The position numbers were made by a program, and so were the translations under genes. From contig NZ_CP023689.1 in NCBI RefSeq assembly GCF_008704715.1, positions 744,001 to 808,000 on the forward strand: a stretch of 64,000 nt of DNA, in the 5' to 3' direction. Origin of the DNA: Streptomyces chartreusis. Lineage in GTDB: Bacteria; Actinomycetota; Actinomycetes; Streptomycetales; Streptomycetaceae. Within the stretch, counting starts at the first letter, position 1, and each line of letters starts with the position of its first letter. Below are positions 33,885 to 43,500 of this stretch, in pieces. The notes beneath the pieces were generated by a model. It was not told the DNA's origin. It made no database searches and worked only from the letters and a program-made list of their open reading frames with translations.

Positions 33885-35114
33885 ATGGCCTCCCCACGCC
33901 TGCTCCGCAACGTTCTACTGGCCGCGCTGTCCGGCGTACTGGTCGCATCGGCCGCGATCGGGCCCGCCCAGGCGGAACCACCCGAAGTCGCGGCAGCCGC
34001 CGTGACGTTCTCCGACAACTTCGACGGGCCCGCGGGTGCCGCGGTCGACTCGTCGAAGTGGCAGATCGAGACCGGCGACAACGTCAACAACCACGAGCGG
34101 CAGTACTACACGTCCGGCAACAAGAACGCGGCACTGGACGGCCAGGGCCATCTGGTGATCACGGCCCGGCGCGAGAACCCCTCCAACTACCAGTGCTGGT
34201 ACGGCACTTGCCAGTACACCTCGGCCCGGCTGAACACCTCCGGGAAGTTCACCGCGCAGTACGGGCACGTCGAGGCCCGGATGAAGGTGCCGCGGGGGCA
34301 GGGCATGTGGCCCGCGTTCTGGATGCTCGGCACACCGGTGAACTGGCCGGACTCGGGCGAGATCGACATCATGGAGAACGTCGGCTTCGAGCCCTCGACC
34401 GTGCACGGCACCATCCACGGCCCCGGCTACTCCGGGTCGGGCGGCATAGGCGCCGGCTACTCGCTGCCGAACGGCCAGGCCTTCGCCGACGCCTTCCACA
34501 CCTTCGCCGTGGACTGGGCGCCCGACTCCATCACCTGGTCCGTGGACGGCAACGTCTACCAGCGGCGCACGCCGGCCGACCTGGGCGGCAAGCAGTGGGT
34601 CTTCAACAAGCCGTACTTCCTGATCCTGAACCTCGCGGTGGGCGGCTACTGGCCCGGCGACCCGGACGGCTCCACGGTGTTCCCGCAGCAGCTCGTCGTG
34701 GACCACGTCTCGGTGACGACCGGTGACAGCGCGAACGGCGGCGCGATCAGGGGGCTCGGCGGCAAGTGCGTCGACGTGGCGGGCGCGAGCTCCGCGAACG
34801 GCACACCCGTGCAGCTCTACGACTGCAACGGCACCGGGGCCCAGCAGTGGACCGCCGCCTCGGACGGCACGCTCCGCGCGCTCGGCAAGTGCCTGGACGC
34901 CACCGGCAACGGCACGGCGGACGGCACGACGGTCCAGCTGTGGGACTGCACCGGCGGACCGAATCAGAGATGGACCGTCTCGGCGGCGCGCGACATCGTC
35001 AATCCACAGGCGAACAAGTGCCTCGACGTGACCGGGAACAACTCGGCCAACGGCACCCGGCTCCAGCTGTGGACCTGCACCGGCGCCGGCAACCAGAAGT
35101 GGACGGTCGGGTGA
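33885..35114 (+). CDS. Secreted GH16 beta-glucanase with C-terminal ricin-type lectin domain
   Basis: A 409-residue exoenzyme. It has a Sec signal peptide (LLAALSGVLVASAAIGPAQA), then a GH16 jelly-roll at about residues 38-280 with the catalytic motif GEIDIMENVG (about 156-165, nucleophile and acid/base glutamates) and the aromatic WPAFWMLG before it. A ricin B-type beta-trefoil at about 285-409 has three QxW repeats (QQW, QRW, QKW) and paired cysteines. It likely hydrolyses beta-1,3- or mixed-linkage glucans such as laminarin. A sigma-70 promoter and a GntR/DasR-like box lie upstream, suggesting control by a sugar signal. Confidence 0.92.
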   Translation: MASPRLLRNVLLAALSGVLVASAAIGPAQAEPPEVAAAAVTFSDNFDGPAGAAVDSSKWQIETGDNVNNHERQYYTSGNKNAALDGQGHLVITARRENPSNYQCWYGTCQYTSARLNTSGKFTAQYGHVEARMKVPRGQGMWPAFWMLGTPVNWPDSGEIDIMENVGFEPSTVHGTIHGPGYSGSGGIGAGYSLPNGQAFADAFHTFAVDWAPDSITWSVDGNVYQRRTPADLGGKQWVFNKPYFLILNLAVGGYWPGDPDGSTVFPQQLVVDHVSVTTGDSANGGAIRGLGGKCVDVAGASSANGTPVQLYDCNGTGAQQWTAASDGTLRALGKCLDATGNGTADGTTVQLWDCTGGPNQRWTVSAARDIVNPQANKCLDVTGNNSANGTRLQLWTCTGAGNQKWTVG

Positions 35115-35123
35115 CCCGTCCGG

Positions 35124-35360
35124 CTAGTGGCGGTGCCAGGTGAACTTGTCGCCGCCGACCCAGCGGACCACGTCCGGGTCGTCGAGGTCGTGGACGCTGA
35201 TGCCGTAGAGAGCGGCCGTCTCCAGGACGTCGGTGACGGCCCTCGCCGAACCGACGACCACGCCGTCGATCTCCATGATGCGGAACGGAGGCGTGCCCGG
35301 CTGAACCCCGAGCACCATGATCCGCGGTTGTGTGATGTGCGGACTCGCGCTTTCGGTCAT
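35124..35360 (-). CDS. Conserved small hypothetical protein
   Basis: A 78-residue soluble protein. Recognisable stretches are PRIMVLGVQPGTPPFRIMEIDG, SARAVTDVLETAALYGISVHDL and the terminal DPDVVRWVGGDKFTWHRH. It appears to be a compact alpha/beta fold with no catalytic motif. I recognise no named family. The ATG at 35360 has no ribosome site, so a leaderless mRNA is possible (TACGCT ends 6 nt upstream on the minus strand, with a TTGACG further up at a short spacing). It converges on the GH16 gene. Confidence 0.7.
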   Translation of the reverse strand: MTESASPHITQPRIMVLGVQPGTPPFRIMEIDGVVVGSARAVTDVLETAALYGISVHDLDDPDVVRWVGGDKFTWHRH

Positions 35361-35495
35361 GAATAGAGCGTAGAGCGCGACACGCGTCAACGAGTCCTCC
35401 AGGTCGTCCCCGGCGGGCGTCCCCAAGACCGCCGGGCCGCCCGCCCGCCGTGCGGGGGCGGCTCGGCCGGGGAACCCTGGAGGGTGGAGGTGGCG

Positions 35496-36503
35496 ATGGA
35501 TCCCGTGCAGGCGCTGGACCGGATCGCCTTCCTGCTGGAGCGCTCCCTCGCGCCGACCTATCGCGTACGGGCCTTCCGTACGGCCGCCCGGGTGCTGGCG
35601 GAGCTGCCCGCGGACGAGGTGCGGGCGCGGGCCGAGGCCGGGACGCTGGAGTCGCTGCGGGGCGTCGGGCCGAAGACGGCGAAGGTGGTGCGCGAGGCAC
35701 TGGCCGGACAGGTCCCCGGATACCTCGCGGACCTGGAGGAGCAGCCGGAGGCCGAGCTGCCCGAGGGCGGGCCGCTGTGGGAGCTGCTGCGCGGGGACTG
35801 CCATCTGCACTCCGACTGGTCGGACGGCGGCAGCCCGATCGAGGAGATGGGCCGCACGGCGGCCGGCCTCGGCCACGAGTGGGCGGTGCTGACCGACCAC
35901 TCGCCCCGCTTGACCGTCGCCCGGGGTCTGTCGGCCGACCGGCTCCGCGAGCAGCTGGACGTGGTGACGGAGCTGAATTCGACCTGGGCGCCGTTCCGGC
36001 TGCTCACCGGCATCGAGTGCGACATCCTGGAGGACGGCTCCCTCGACCAGGAACCCGAGCTGCTGGAGCGGCTCGACGTGGTCGTGGTTTCGGTGCACTC
36101 CAAGCTGCGCATGGAGGCCCGCGCGATGACCCGCCGGATGGTCACCGCCGTACGCGATCCCCACGCCGACGTCCTCGGTCACTGCACCGGCCGCCTGATC
36201 ACGGGGCGGGGCCGGCCGGAGTCGGAGTTCGACGCGGACGAGGTGTTCGCCGCCTGCGCGGAGTCCGGTACGGCCGTGGAGATCAACAGCCGGCCCGAGC
36301 GGCTCGACCCGCCCCGGCGGCTGCTGCGCCGGGCCGTGGACGCGGGCGTGCTGTTCTCCGTCGACACCGACGCGCACGCCCCGGGGCAGCTCGACTGGCA
36401 GCGGTACGGCTGTGCCCGCGCCGAGGAGTGCGGGGTGCCCGCCGAGCGGGTCCTGACCACCTGGACCGCGGACGAGCTGCTGGAGTGGACCCGCGAGAAG
36501 TGA
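35496..36503 (+). CDS. PHP-domain metal phosphoesterase with helix-hairpin-helix N-terminus
   Basis: A 335-residue protein. Residues 1-80 include a helix-hairpin-helix pair (LESLRGVGPKTAKVVREAL), and residues 105-335 form a PHP domain with metal ligands in RGDCHLHSDWSDGG (HxH), TDHSPRL, a GIECDI glutamate, VVSVHSK, GHCTGRL and the final DTDAHA. This matches the C-terminal half of bacterial PolX DNA polymerases without the polymerase domain. PHP domains cleave phosphodiesters or phosphomonoesters. The HhH suggests a DNA-related substrate. The ATG at 35496 has GGAGG 5 nt upstream. Confidence 0.88.
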   Translation: MDPVQALDRIAFLLERSLAPTYRVRAFRTAARVLAELPADEVRARAEAGTLESLRGVGPKTAKVVREALAGQVPGYLADLEEQPEAELPEGGPLWELLRGDCHLHSDWSDGGSPIEEMGRTAAGLGHEWAVLTDHSPRLTVARGLSADRLREQLDVVTELNSTWAPFRLLTGIECDILEDGSLDQEPELLERLDVVVVSVHSKLRMEARAMTRRMVTAVRDPHADVLGHCTGRLITGRGRPESEFDADEVFAACAESGTAVEINSRPERLDPPRRLLRRAVDAGVLFSVDTDAHAPGQLDWQRYGCARAEECGVPAERVLTTWTADELLEWTREK

Positions 36504-36586
36504 GTGCGGGAGCCGTGTTCTCAGGCGTGACGCAGATCACCGCGTATCGCGGCGGACTCAGGAACACCCGCCGGTAGTTTCCCGTT

Positions 36587-36757
36587 GAACCAGCCGTGGG
36601 TGCGGATGGGACAGTGTCCCCGGGCCTCACCTTTCGCCCACAGGGAAGATCGTTCGGCTGAAGCCCTGTGGAGCCTTTCGCCGAGAGGCGACCGCCATCC
36701 GCGCCCACCTCTGACCGCCCCGACCGGAATCCCCCGTCCGGCCGGGGCTTTCTCTTG
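36587..36757 (+). ncRNA. Candidate structured non-coding RNA with terminator
   Basis: About 170 nt between the PHP and SDR genes with strong RNA-like organisation. A closing helix pairs 36596-36609 with 36695-36708 (14 bp, one U-G). An inner helix pairs CCACAGGG (36638-36645) with CCCTGTGG (36664-36671). The two strands between the helices each carry the 9-mer CCTTTCGCC (36630, 36674). A small hairpin GGGAC-AGT-GTCCC lies at 36608-36620. A terminator ends the unit. A -10 box TAGTTT (36575-36580) with a weak -35 places the start near 36587. The long rod with a central open region recalls 6S RNA, but family membership is unproven. A leader of the SDR gene is the alternative. Confidence 0.55.
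36717..36756 (+). terminator. Intrinsic terminator of the candidate ncRNA
   Basis: An 11-position stem, GCCCCGACCGG with CCGGCCGGGGC (one A-C mismatch), a 10-nt loop and then TTTCTCTT. The T-tract is on the + strand only, orienting the RNA. Confidence 0.72.
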
Positions 36758-36784
36758 CCCCGACGCGTGTCTCCCGGGCTCGGC

Positions 36785-36815
36785 TTGACTTCGAGAGCAC
36801 TCCAATTCGTAGCGT
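36785..36815 (+). promoter_or_regulatory. Promoter and near-palindromic operator of the SDR gene
   Basis: TTGACT (36785-36790), 19-bp spacer, TAGCGT (36810-36815), ending 7 nt before the ATG; the mRNA is probably leaderless. The spacer holds TTCGAG-AGCA-CTCCAA (36790-36805), an inverted repeat with one mismatch, a plausible repressor site. Confidence 0.55.
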
Positions 36816-36822
36816 TTTGGAC

Positions 36823-37785
36823 ATGAGCACTGCACAGCACAAGATCGGCTCCGGCTTCGGGGCGAACAGCACCGCCGACGAGGTCCTCGAGGGCATCGAC
36901 CTGACCGGGAAGCTCGCGGTCGTCACCGGCGGCTACTCCGGGCTCGGCCTGGAGACCACCCGGTCCCTCACCAAGGCCGGCGCACGGGTCGTCGTCCCGG
37001 CCCGCCGCCGGGCCGCCGCCGAGGAGGCGCTGGCCGGCCTCGAAGGCGTCGAGGTGGACGAACTGGACCTCGGCGACCTGAAGAGCGTGCGCGGCTTCGC
37101 CGAGCGGTTCCTCGCCTCCGGCCGCACCATCGACTTCATGATCGACAACGCCGGGATCATGGCCTGCCCGGAGACCCGCGTGGGGCCGGGCTGGGAGGCG
37201 CAGTTCGCGACCAACCACCTCGGTCACTTCGCACTGGTCAACCGCCTGTGGCCGGCGATCGAGCCGGGCGGCGCCCGCGTGGTGTCCGTGTCGTCGCGCG
37301 GCCACCACTTCTCCGGCATCCGCTGGGACGACGTGCACTGGCGGCAGGGCTACGACAAGTGGGAGGCCTACGGCCAGGCCAAGACCGCGAACGTCCTGTT
37401 CGCCGTCCACCTGGACCGGCTGGCGGCGGACCGGGGCGTGCGGGCCTTCGCGCTGCACCCCGGCGGCATCATCACCCCGCTGCAGCGCCACCTCCCGAAG
37501 GCGGAGATGGTGGAGCGCGGCTGGATCGACGAGCAGGGCAACGTACTGAACCCCGAGGGCTTCAAGAGCCCCCAGCAGGGCGCGGCCACGCAGGTGTGGG
37601 CGGCGACGTCCCCGCAGCTGGACGGCATGGGCGGGGTCTACCTGGAGGACTGCGACATCGCCGAACCCGCCGTCGACGGCGGGGAGCGCAGCGGCGTCAA
37701 GGCTTGGGCGACCGACCCGGAGCAGGCGGCACGCCTGTGGGCGCTGTCGGCGGAGCTGACGGGCGTGGACGCGTTCGCCGCGTAG
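36823..37785 (+). CDS. Short-chain dehydrogenase/reductase (SDR)
   Basis: A 320-residue NAD(P)-dependent oxidoreductase of the retinol-dehydrogenase-like SDR branch. The cofactor motif is VVTGGYSGLGLETT (TGxxxGxG, about residues 33-46), followed by DNAGIMA, the catalytic Ser in VVSVSSRGHH and YGQAKTAN (YxxxK, about 185). There is no ribosome site before the ATG, but a -35/-10 pair ends 7 nt upstream, consistent with a leaderless message. It follows the candidate ncRNA terminator by 66 nt. The substrate is unknown. Confidence 0.9.
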   Translation: MSTAQHKIGSGFGANSTADEVLEGIDLTGKLAVVTGGYSGLGLETTRSLTKAGARVVVPARRRAAAEEALAGLEGVEVDELDLGDLKSVRGFAERFLASGRTIDFMIDNAGIMACPETRVGPGWEAQFATNHLGHFALVNRLWPAIEPGGARVVSVSSRGHHFSGIRWDDVHWRQGYDKWEAYGQAKTANVLFAVHLDRLAADRGVRAFALHPGGIITPLQRHLPKAEMVERGWIDEQGNVLNPEGFKSPQQGAATQVWAATSPQLDGMGGVYLEDCDIAEPAVDGGERSGVKAWATDPEQAARLWALSAELTGVDAFAA

Positions 37786-37809
37786 CACGGGACCGGGAAC
37801 GTGCGATCG

Positions 37810-37822
37810 CCCCGAATCGGGG
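37810..37822. promoter_or_regulatory. Short inverted repeat in the SDR-epimerase gap
   Basis: CCCCGA-A-TCGGGG, 43 bp before the epimerase start. It could be a weak terminator or an operator; there is no T-tract. Confidence 0.3.
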
Positions 37823-37864
37823 TACTCGCAGGCTCCCGTCCCCACTCTCCGGGAGGAGCCGCAG

Positions 37865-38893
37865 GTGAGCAGTGAAGCGGCCCGCAGGATCGTGGTCACC
37901 GGCGCCACCGGCAATGTCGGTACCAGCGTGGTGCGACTCCTCTCGGAGGATCCGGAGGTCGGTTCCGTCCTGGGGCTGGCCCGCCGGATCCCCGACTGGT
38001 CACCGCCGAAGACCGACTGGGCGGCGGTCGACCTGGCCGACGGACGGGGCGATCTGTCGGACCTGTTCGCGGGCGCCACCGCCGTGATCCATCTGGCCTG
38101 GGCGTTCCAGCCCACGCACGATCCGGCGACCACCTGGCGGACCAATGTGCTGGGCGGCCTGCATGTGTTCGAGGCGGCGGCCGCGGCCAGGGTGCCGAAG
38201 CTGGTGCACGCGTCGTCGGTCGGCGCCTACTCCCCGGGTCCCAAGGACCACGCGGTGGACGAGTCCTGGCCTACGCACGGCTGGCCGGACGCCGCGTACT
38301 GCCGGGAGAAGGCCTATCTGGAACGGGTGCTGGACACCTTCGACCGCGCCCATCCCCGGGTCCGGGTGGTGCGGATGCGGCCGGCGTTCCTGTTCAAGCG
38401 GGAGTCGGCGAGCGAGCAGCGCCGCATCTTCGGCGGCCGTTTCCTGCCGGGCCCGCTGGCCCGCCCGGAGCTGCTGCCCTTCCTGCCCGACATCCCGGGA
38501 CTGCGGGTGCAGGCCCTGCACACCGACGACGCGGCGACGGCGTATCTGCTGGCGGTGAAGTCCGACGTCCGGGGGGCGTTCAATCTCGCGGCCGACCCGC
38601 CGGTCGACGCCGCGCTGCTGGGCGAGATGCTCGGGGCTCGCCCAGTCCGGCTCCCACGCACGGCGGCACGGTCGGCGATCGCCGCCGCGTGGGGGCTGCA
38701 TCTGCTGCCCGCCTCACCGCATCTGTTCGACGCGGTCCTCAGGCTGCCGCTGATGAACTGCACGCGCGCGCGTACCGAGCTGGGCTGGCATCCGAAGCGC
38801 ACGGCGCCCGAGGTGCTGGAGGAGTTCTTCCAGGGCCTCCAGCAGGGCGCTGGCGCGGCCACCGAACCGCTGCGAGGCCGCAAGGTGGGCTGA
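37865..38893 (+). CDS. NAD-dependent epimerase/dehydratase family protein
   Basis: A 342-residue extended SDR. The nucleotide motif RIVVTGATGNVGTSVVRLL (TGxxGxxG) is at the N-terminus, VIHLAWAFQPTHDP and the Ser/Thr of LVHASSVGAYSPG follow, and the catalytic YxxxK region reads AAYCREKAYLE (Y-C-R-E-K). It probably modifies a sugar nucleotide or a related polar substrate, though the C-terminal domain does not identify it. The GTG start has GGAGGAG upstream. It lies 79 nt after the SDR gene on the same strand, possibly as one operon. Confidence 0.87.
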   Translation: MSSEAARRIVVTGATGNVGTSVVRLLSEDPEVGSVLGLARRIPDWSPPKTDWAAVDLADGRGDLSDLFAGATAVIHLAWAFQPTHDPATTWRTNVLGGLHVFEAAAAARVPKLVHASSVGAYSPGPKDHAVDESWPTHGWPDAAYCREKAYLERVLDTFDRAHPRVRVVRMRPAFLFKRESASEQRRIFGGRFLPGPLARPELLPFLPDIPGLRVQALHTDDAATAYLLAVKSDVRGAFNLAADPPVDAALLGEMLGARPVRLPRTAARSAIAAAWGLHLLPASPHLFDAVLRLPLMNCTRARTELGWHPKRTAPEVLEEFFQGLQQGAGAATEPLRGRKVG

Positions 38894-38904
38894 CGCGGGC
38901 CGGG

Positions 38905-39144
38905 TCAGCCCGGGGACTCCTCGGGTGCCGGATGTTCCGGGTGGACCGTGCCGGACTGCTTCGCCCCCTGCCGGCCCGTGCCCGCCTCGTCCGTGTCGGG
39001 CACGTCGTCCGCCTCGGTGGTGTCGTCGGCGGGTTCGACGGGCACCTCCCAAGGGTCCTCCCCGGCGTCGGCCTGCTGGTCCGGCAGGTCCCTCGGCACC
39101 GGCTCGTTCGTGCGGTCGGCTGTTCCCCGACGGCCGTCGGTCAT
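38905..39144 (-). CDS. Small acidic hypothetical protein
   Basis: A 79-residue hydrophilic protein rich in Asp, Glu and Pro (DDTTEADDVPDTDEAG), with no predicted helix or hydrophobic core; probably intrinsically disordered. GGAGAGG lies upstream of the ATG. Short disordered proteins of this kind are frequent in Streptomyces. It sits between the epimerase (convergent, 11 nt) and the ROK regulator. No function can be assigned. Confidence 0.6.
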   Translation of the reverse strand: MTDGRRGTADRTNEPVPRDLPDQQADAGEDPWEVPVEPADDTTEADDVPDTDEAGTGRQGAKQSGTVHPEHPAPEESPG

Positions 39145-39208
39145 GGTGGCACCTCTCCTCGCATCGCCCCGAGGGCCCGCGAGTACCGTCCCCGCCGACG
39201 GCGAAACC

Positions 39209-40498
39209 TCAGTGCGGCACGCGCTCCGCCACCGCGGTGGGCAGGGACGACGAGGGCGCCTCGGGAGCGGGCTCGGCGCGGCGCCCGCCGTGGGCGAAGA
39301 AGTCGGCGAGCGGCAGGATCGCGGCGCCGACGGTGACCGCGTCCGGGCCGAGCCTGCCGAGGTCGATGGTGACCTTGTGCGCGGGATGCCGCAGCGAGTA
39401 GGAGGCCGCGTGCAGGCGTACGGCGGGCAGGAAGCGGGTGCCGAGCTGGAGACCGGCCCAGCCGCCGATCAGGATCCGCTCGGGCTGGAAGAGGTTGATC
39501 AGGTCGGAGAGGCCCGCGCCCACGTACTCGGCGGTCTCCTCCAGCACGGCTACGGCCACCGGGTCGGCCTCCCGGCCCTCGGCCGGATAGGCGCCGGCCA
39601 GCATCGCCGTCAGCGCGGTCTCCTCGTCGGCGCCCTCCGGCACGTCCCCGCCCTGTTCGCGCCAGCGGTCGAGCAGCGACTCGGCGCCCGCGTAGGCCTC
39701 CAGGCAGCCGAGGGCTCCGCACCGGCAGCGGCGCCCCCTGACCCGTACCGTCAGATGCCCCCACTCGACGGCCCGCCCGTGCTCCACCTCGGGGGTGACC
39801 AGGCAGGCGCCGACGCCGGAGCCGAAGAGCACGACGACGGCGTTGCGGGCGCCGCGCCCGCCGCCGAACCACATCTCGGCCTGGCCGAGGGTCCGCGCGC
39901 CGTTGTCGATGAAGTACGGCACGTCGTCGGGGAGCTGGGTGCCGTCGCGCAGGAGCTTCTCCAGCGGTACGGCGTCCCAGCCGATGGTCTGCCCGTGTAC
40001 CACGGCGCCGAGGTCGCCGGTGTCCTCGACGATGCCGGGGACGCCGATGCCGACACCGAGCAGCCGCTCGGGGCCGATGCCGGCCTCCGCGAGCACCTCG
40101 GCGATGCCGTCGCGGATGTGTCCGACGATGCCCTCGACCTCGTACCGCTCCCGCGTCAACGGCCGTTCCGCGCGGGCGAGTTCGGTGAGGGTCAGGTCGA
40201 ACAGGCCGATCCGGACCCGGGTCTCGCCGACGTCGACGCCGATCATGTGGCCGCTGCCGGGGGCGACGCGCAGCAGGATGCGGGGCCGGCCGCCGTCGGA
40301 GTCGACGCTGCCGGCCTCCTCGACCAGGCCGTCGGCGATCAGCTCGGCGACGACGTTGCTGACGGAGCCGGAGCTGAGTCCGGTGGCCGGGCCGAGCTCG
40401 AAGCGGCTGAGCGGGCCGTCGAAGTACAGGCGCTGAAGTACGGCGGTACGGTTGCCCCGCCTGAGGTCCCGTACCGTGCGCCCATTACGCCCCGCCAT
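39209..40498 (-). CDS. ROK family transcriptional regulator
   Basis: A 429-residue regulator. The N-terminal winged helix (GPLSRFELGPATGLSSGSVSNVVAELIADGLV, about residues 28-60) binds DNA. The ROK sugar-kinase-like domain follows with HMIGVDVGETRVRIGLFD (phosphate loop), VGIGVPGIVE and the zinc motif HLTVRVRGRRCRCGALGCLEAYAG. The HTH makes it a regulator, usually responding to a sugar, rather than a kinase. GGAGG is 7 nt before the ATG. No sugar genes are adjacent; it lies 59 bp downstream of the P450-reductase gene on the same strand. Its regulon is unknown. Confidence 0.9.
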   Translation of the reverse strand: MAGRNGRTVRDLRRGNRTAVLQRLYFDGPLSRFELGPATGLSSGSVSNVVAELIADGLVEEAGSVDSDGGRPRILLRVAPGSGHMIGVDVGETRVRIGLFDLTLTELARAERPLTRERYEVEGIVGHIRDGIAEVLAEAGIGPERLLGVGIGVPGIVEDTGDLGAVVHGQTIGWDAVPLEKLLRDGTQLPDDVPYFIDNGARTLGQAEMWFGGGRGARNAVVVLFGSGVGACLVTPEVEHGRAVEWGHLTVRVRGRRCRCGALGCLEAYAGAESLLDRWREQGGDVPEGADEETALTAMLAGAYPAEGREADPVAVAVLEETAEYVGAGLSDLINLFQPERILIGGWAGLQLGTRFLPAVRLHAASYSLRHPAHKVTIDLGRLGPDAVTVGAAILPLADFFAHGGRRAEPAPEAPSSSLPTAVAERVPH

Positions 40499-40557
40499 GC
40501 GGCTCCCTCCGGATCAGCCCTGGTCCCCCGCGTGTTCGGACCGACTCCCATTGTGAC

Positions 40558-43500
40558 CTACGCCGCGTAGACGTCCTCCACGTACCGGCCGTCCGCGATC
40601 AGTGCGTCCAGCCAGCGCTCGGCCGCCGCGTCGTCGGCGCCCGGCGTGCGGTCCCGGTACAGGGTACGGAAGGCCTCCCGCACGCCGGGCGCCATCCGGG
40701 CGCCGTCGCCGCAGACGTACACGCGGGCGCCCGCGCCGAGCAGCTCCCAGACGTCGTCGGCCTCGGCGGCGATGCGGTGCTGGACGAAGGTTCCGGCGGT
40801 GCTGAAGGCGGGGCGCAGCGAGACGGCTCCGGCCGACTCGGCGGCGTACAGCTCGTCGGCGTGCAGGAAGTCGGCGTCGGGGGCGTCGCAGCCGAAGTAG
40901 CACAGGGCCGGGGCGAGTTCGGTGCCGGCCGCGAGGGCCGCGGCGCGGTCGGCGACGGCGCCGCGGAACGGGGCGAGGCCGGTACCCGCGGCGACCATCA
41001 CGACCGGTGCGCCGGTCTCGATGCGGAAGACGTCCCGGCACGGCTGGATGCGGGCGTACACCGTGTCGCCGGGGCGGACGTCGGTGAGGTGGCCGGATCC
41101 GGTGCCCCGGTGGATGCCCCTGCCCGAGCGGGCGGGGGCCTGGAGCAGGGAGATCATCAGGTCCGCGTGGCCGGGGTCGACGGCGGGTGAGGAGGAGATC
41201 GAGTAGTGGCGCGGGCGCAGCGGTGTGAGCAGGTCGAGGAGGGTGGGCCAGTCCAGGGCGCCGCGCAGGGCCGGGAAGTCCTCGATCACCTCGACCAGGG
41301 TGCGCGGATCGTCGGTCAGCTGCGCCAGGGCGATGCGCTCCGGCGGGCACGGGTTGGCGGCGGCGAGGGCGGTGAGCTGGGCGGCGCTCGGGCGTTCCGC
41401 CAATTCGACGTGGTGGGTGAGGAGCCGGCGCACGGTCAGGGGCCGGTCGATCGCGAGGCCGTCGCGGCGCGGGCGGGCGGCGCGGATGTCCAGGACGGTG
41501 TCGAGGTCGGCGCCGAGCGCGGCGGCGAACCGCTCGACCAGGGCCGGGGCGTTGGCCGGCAGCACCGTGAGGTGGTCGGCGGTGCGGTAGGTGACGCCTT
41601 CCGGGAGGGCGAGGCGGACGAAGCGCTTGCGGCGCGGGTGGCCGGGCGCGGTGAGGTCGTACGCCTCGGTGACGGTCATGGGGACGAGTCCGTGCCGTTC
41701 GGCGGCGGCGTCCAGCGGGCCGCCGGTCAGGGCGCGGACCTCGTAGGCCGCGGTGGGCTCGTCGGCCGGGGCGGCCGCTTCGGGGTCGCCGTGGCGCTCC
41801 AGCAGGGCGGTGCGCAGGCGGGCCGTGAAGTCGCGGACGGCACCGGTGAGGTCGCCCGAGGCGTCCGCGGTGGCGCGCTGAAGGAGGCGGGTGGCACCGA
41901 GCTCGGCGAGGCGGTCGTCGATTCGGGTGGGGACCTGCTGATACGTGGCGGCCCAGTTGCGGTCGCCGACGCCGAGGACGGCGTAGCTGACGTCCGTCAG
42001 GTCCTGCGGGCCCTCCAGGCGGGCGGTGAAGACGGTGGCGTCGTCGGTGGGGCGGCCGTTGTAGGAGGCGGCGGTGATCACGACGGGCCGGTCGGTGGGC
42101 AGGCCGCCGGAGTAGGCGTCCAGGGGCGCGACCTCGGTCTCGCAGCCGACGGCGGCGGCCTCGTCGGCCAGGGACGCGGCGAACTCCCGGCAGGTGCCGT
42201 AGTTGCTGCCGTGCAGGAACAGGGCACGGGTGCCGGGGCGGACACGGGCGGGCAGCGCCGCCGACTCGGTGTCGCGGGGCGTCTCGGTCGGCACGCTTCC
42301 GGGCAGCGGGGTGTGGTTGCGCTCGGCGGGGGTGCGCGGGGTCAGGGTCAGGGTGAAGCCCTCGGGCTTGAGGGTGAGGGTCTCCTTGACGGTGAGGCGG
42401 TAGTCGGCGTGGTCGTGCAGCCGGTAGCGGTGGACGAGCATCGCCAGCAGCATGGTCGCCTCGTGCAGCGCGAACTGCCGCCCGATGCAGGCGCGTTCAC
42501 CGGTGCCGAACGGCTTGAAGGCGTGCACCGGCCGGGCCGCCTCGGCCTCGGCGGTGAAGCGTGCGGGGTCGAAACGCTCGGGGTTGTCGCCCCAGACGGA
42601 CTGCCGGTGGAGCATCGGGGTGAGCACGAGGGCGGCCTGCCCGGCGCGCAGCGGGATGCGTCCGCCGAGGAGCGTGTCCTCGCGGGCCTGCCGGGAGAAC
42701 ACGGCTGCCGTCGGCCACAGCCGCAGTGCCTCGTTGAGGACCTGGCGGGTGTACGTCAGCCTGCCGATCTCGTCGTAGGCCGGTTCCGGGTCGGCACGGT
42801 CGCCCCACAGGGCGTCGACCTCGCGCCGTACCAGTTCCAGGGCCGTCGGGTGCTTGGCCAGGTAGTACAGCGCGAAGGACATCGCGCCGGAGGTGGTCTC
42901 GTGGCCGGCGATCAGGAAGGTGATGACCTGGTTGCGGATGTTGGCGGCGTCGAGGGTGGTGCCGTCGGCGGAGTGCGCGGCGCTGAGCATCAGGCCGAGG
43001 AGGTCCTCGGCGGCGCTCTGGTCGGTGCCGGTGCGGGCGGCGATGACGGCGTCGACGACCTGGGCGAGATAGGCGGCGTCGTCCCGGAAGGCCGCGTCGG
43101 CCGCCGAGTAGTCCCGGCCGGGGACCCGGGCGAGCCGCTTCATGCTCCACTCCAGGCAGCGGACCATGGACTCGACGAAGGGGTGCGGCTCGGGCCGCTC
43201 GAAGGAGCCGAAGTCGTAGTCGAAGCCGGCGAGCCCGATGGTGTCCAGGGTCATGCGGGTCATGTCGTCGGGGACGTTCACCGGCCGTCCGGCGCGGGCG
43301 TCGCGGTCCCAGGAGTCGATGAGCCGACGGGCCACCTTCAGCATCACGGGGTGGTAGGTGCGCATCGAGCCGAGCGCGAAGGCGGGCATGAGGATGTCGT
43401 GCGCCTTGGCCCAGTTGGGCTCGTCGTTGTACGCGGTGAACAGGCCGTCCGCGGCGAACTCGCGGACGTTCTCCAGACCGGGTCCGATGTGCTTGGCGAA

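Noticed and set aside
36504..36822. Possible tRNA or riboswitch in the gap
   Set aside because: No cloverleaf, T-arm or known riboswitch core could be drawn. The long closing helix and terminator fit an independent RNA better.
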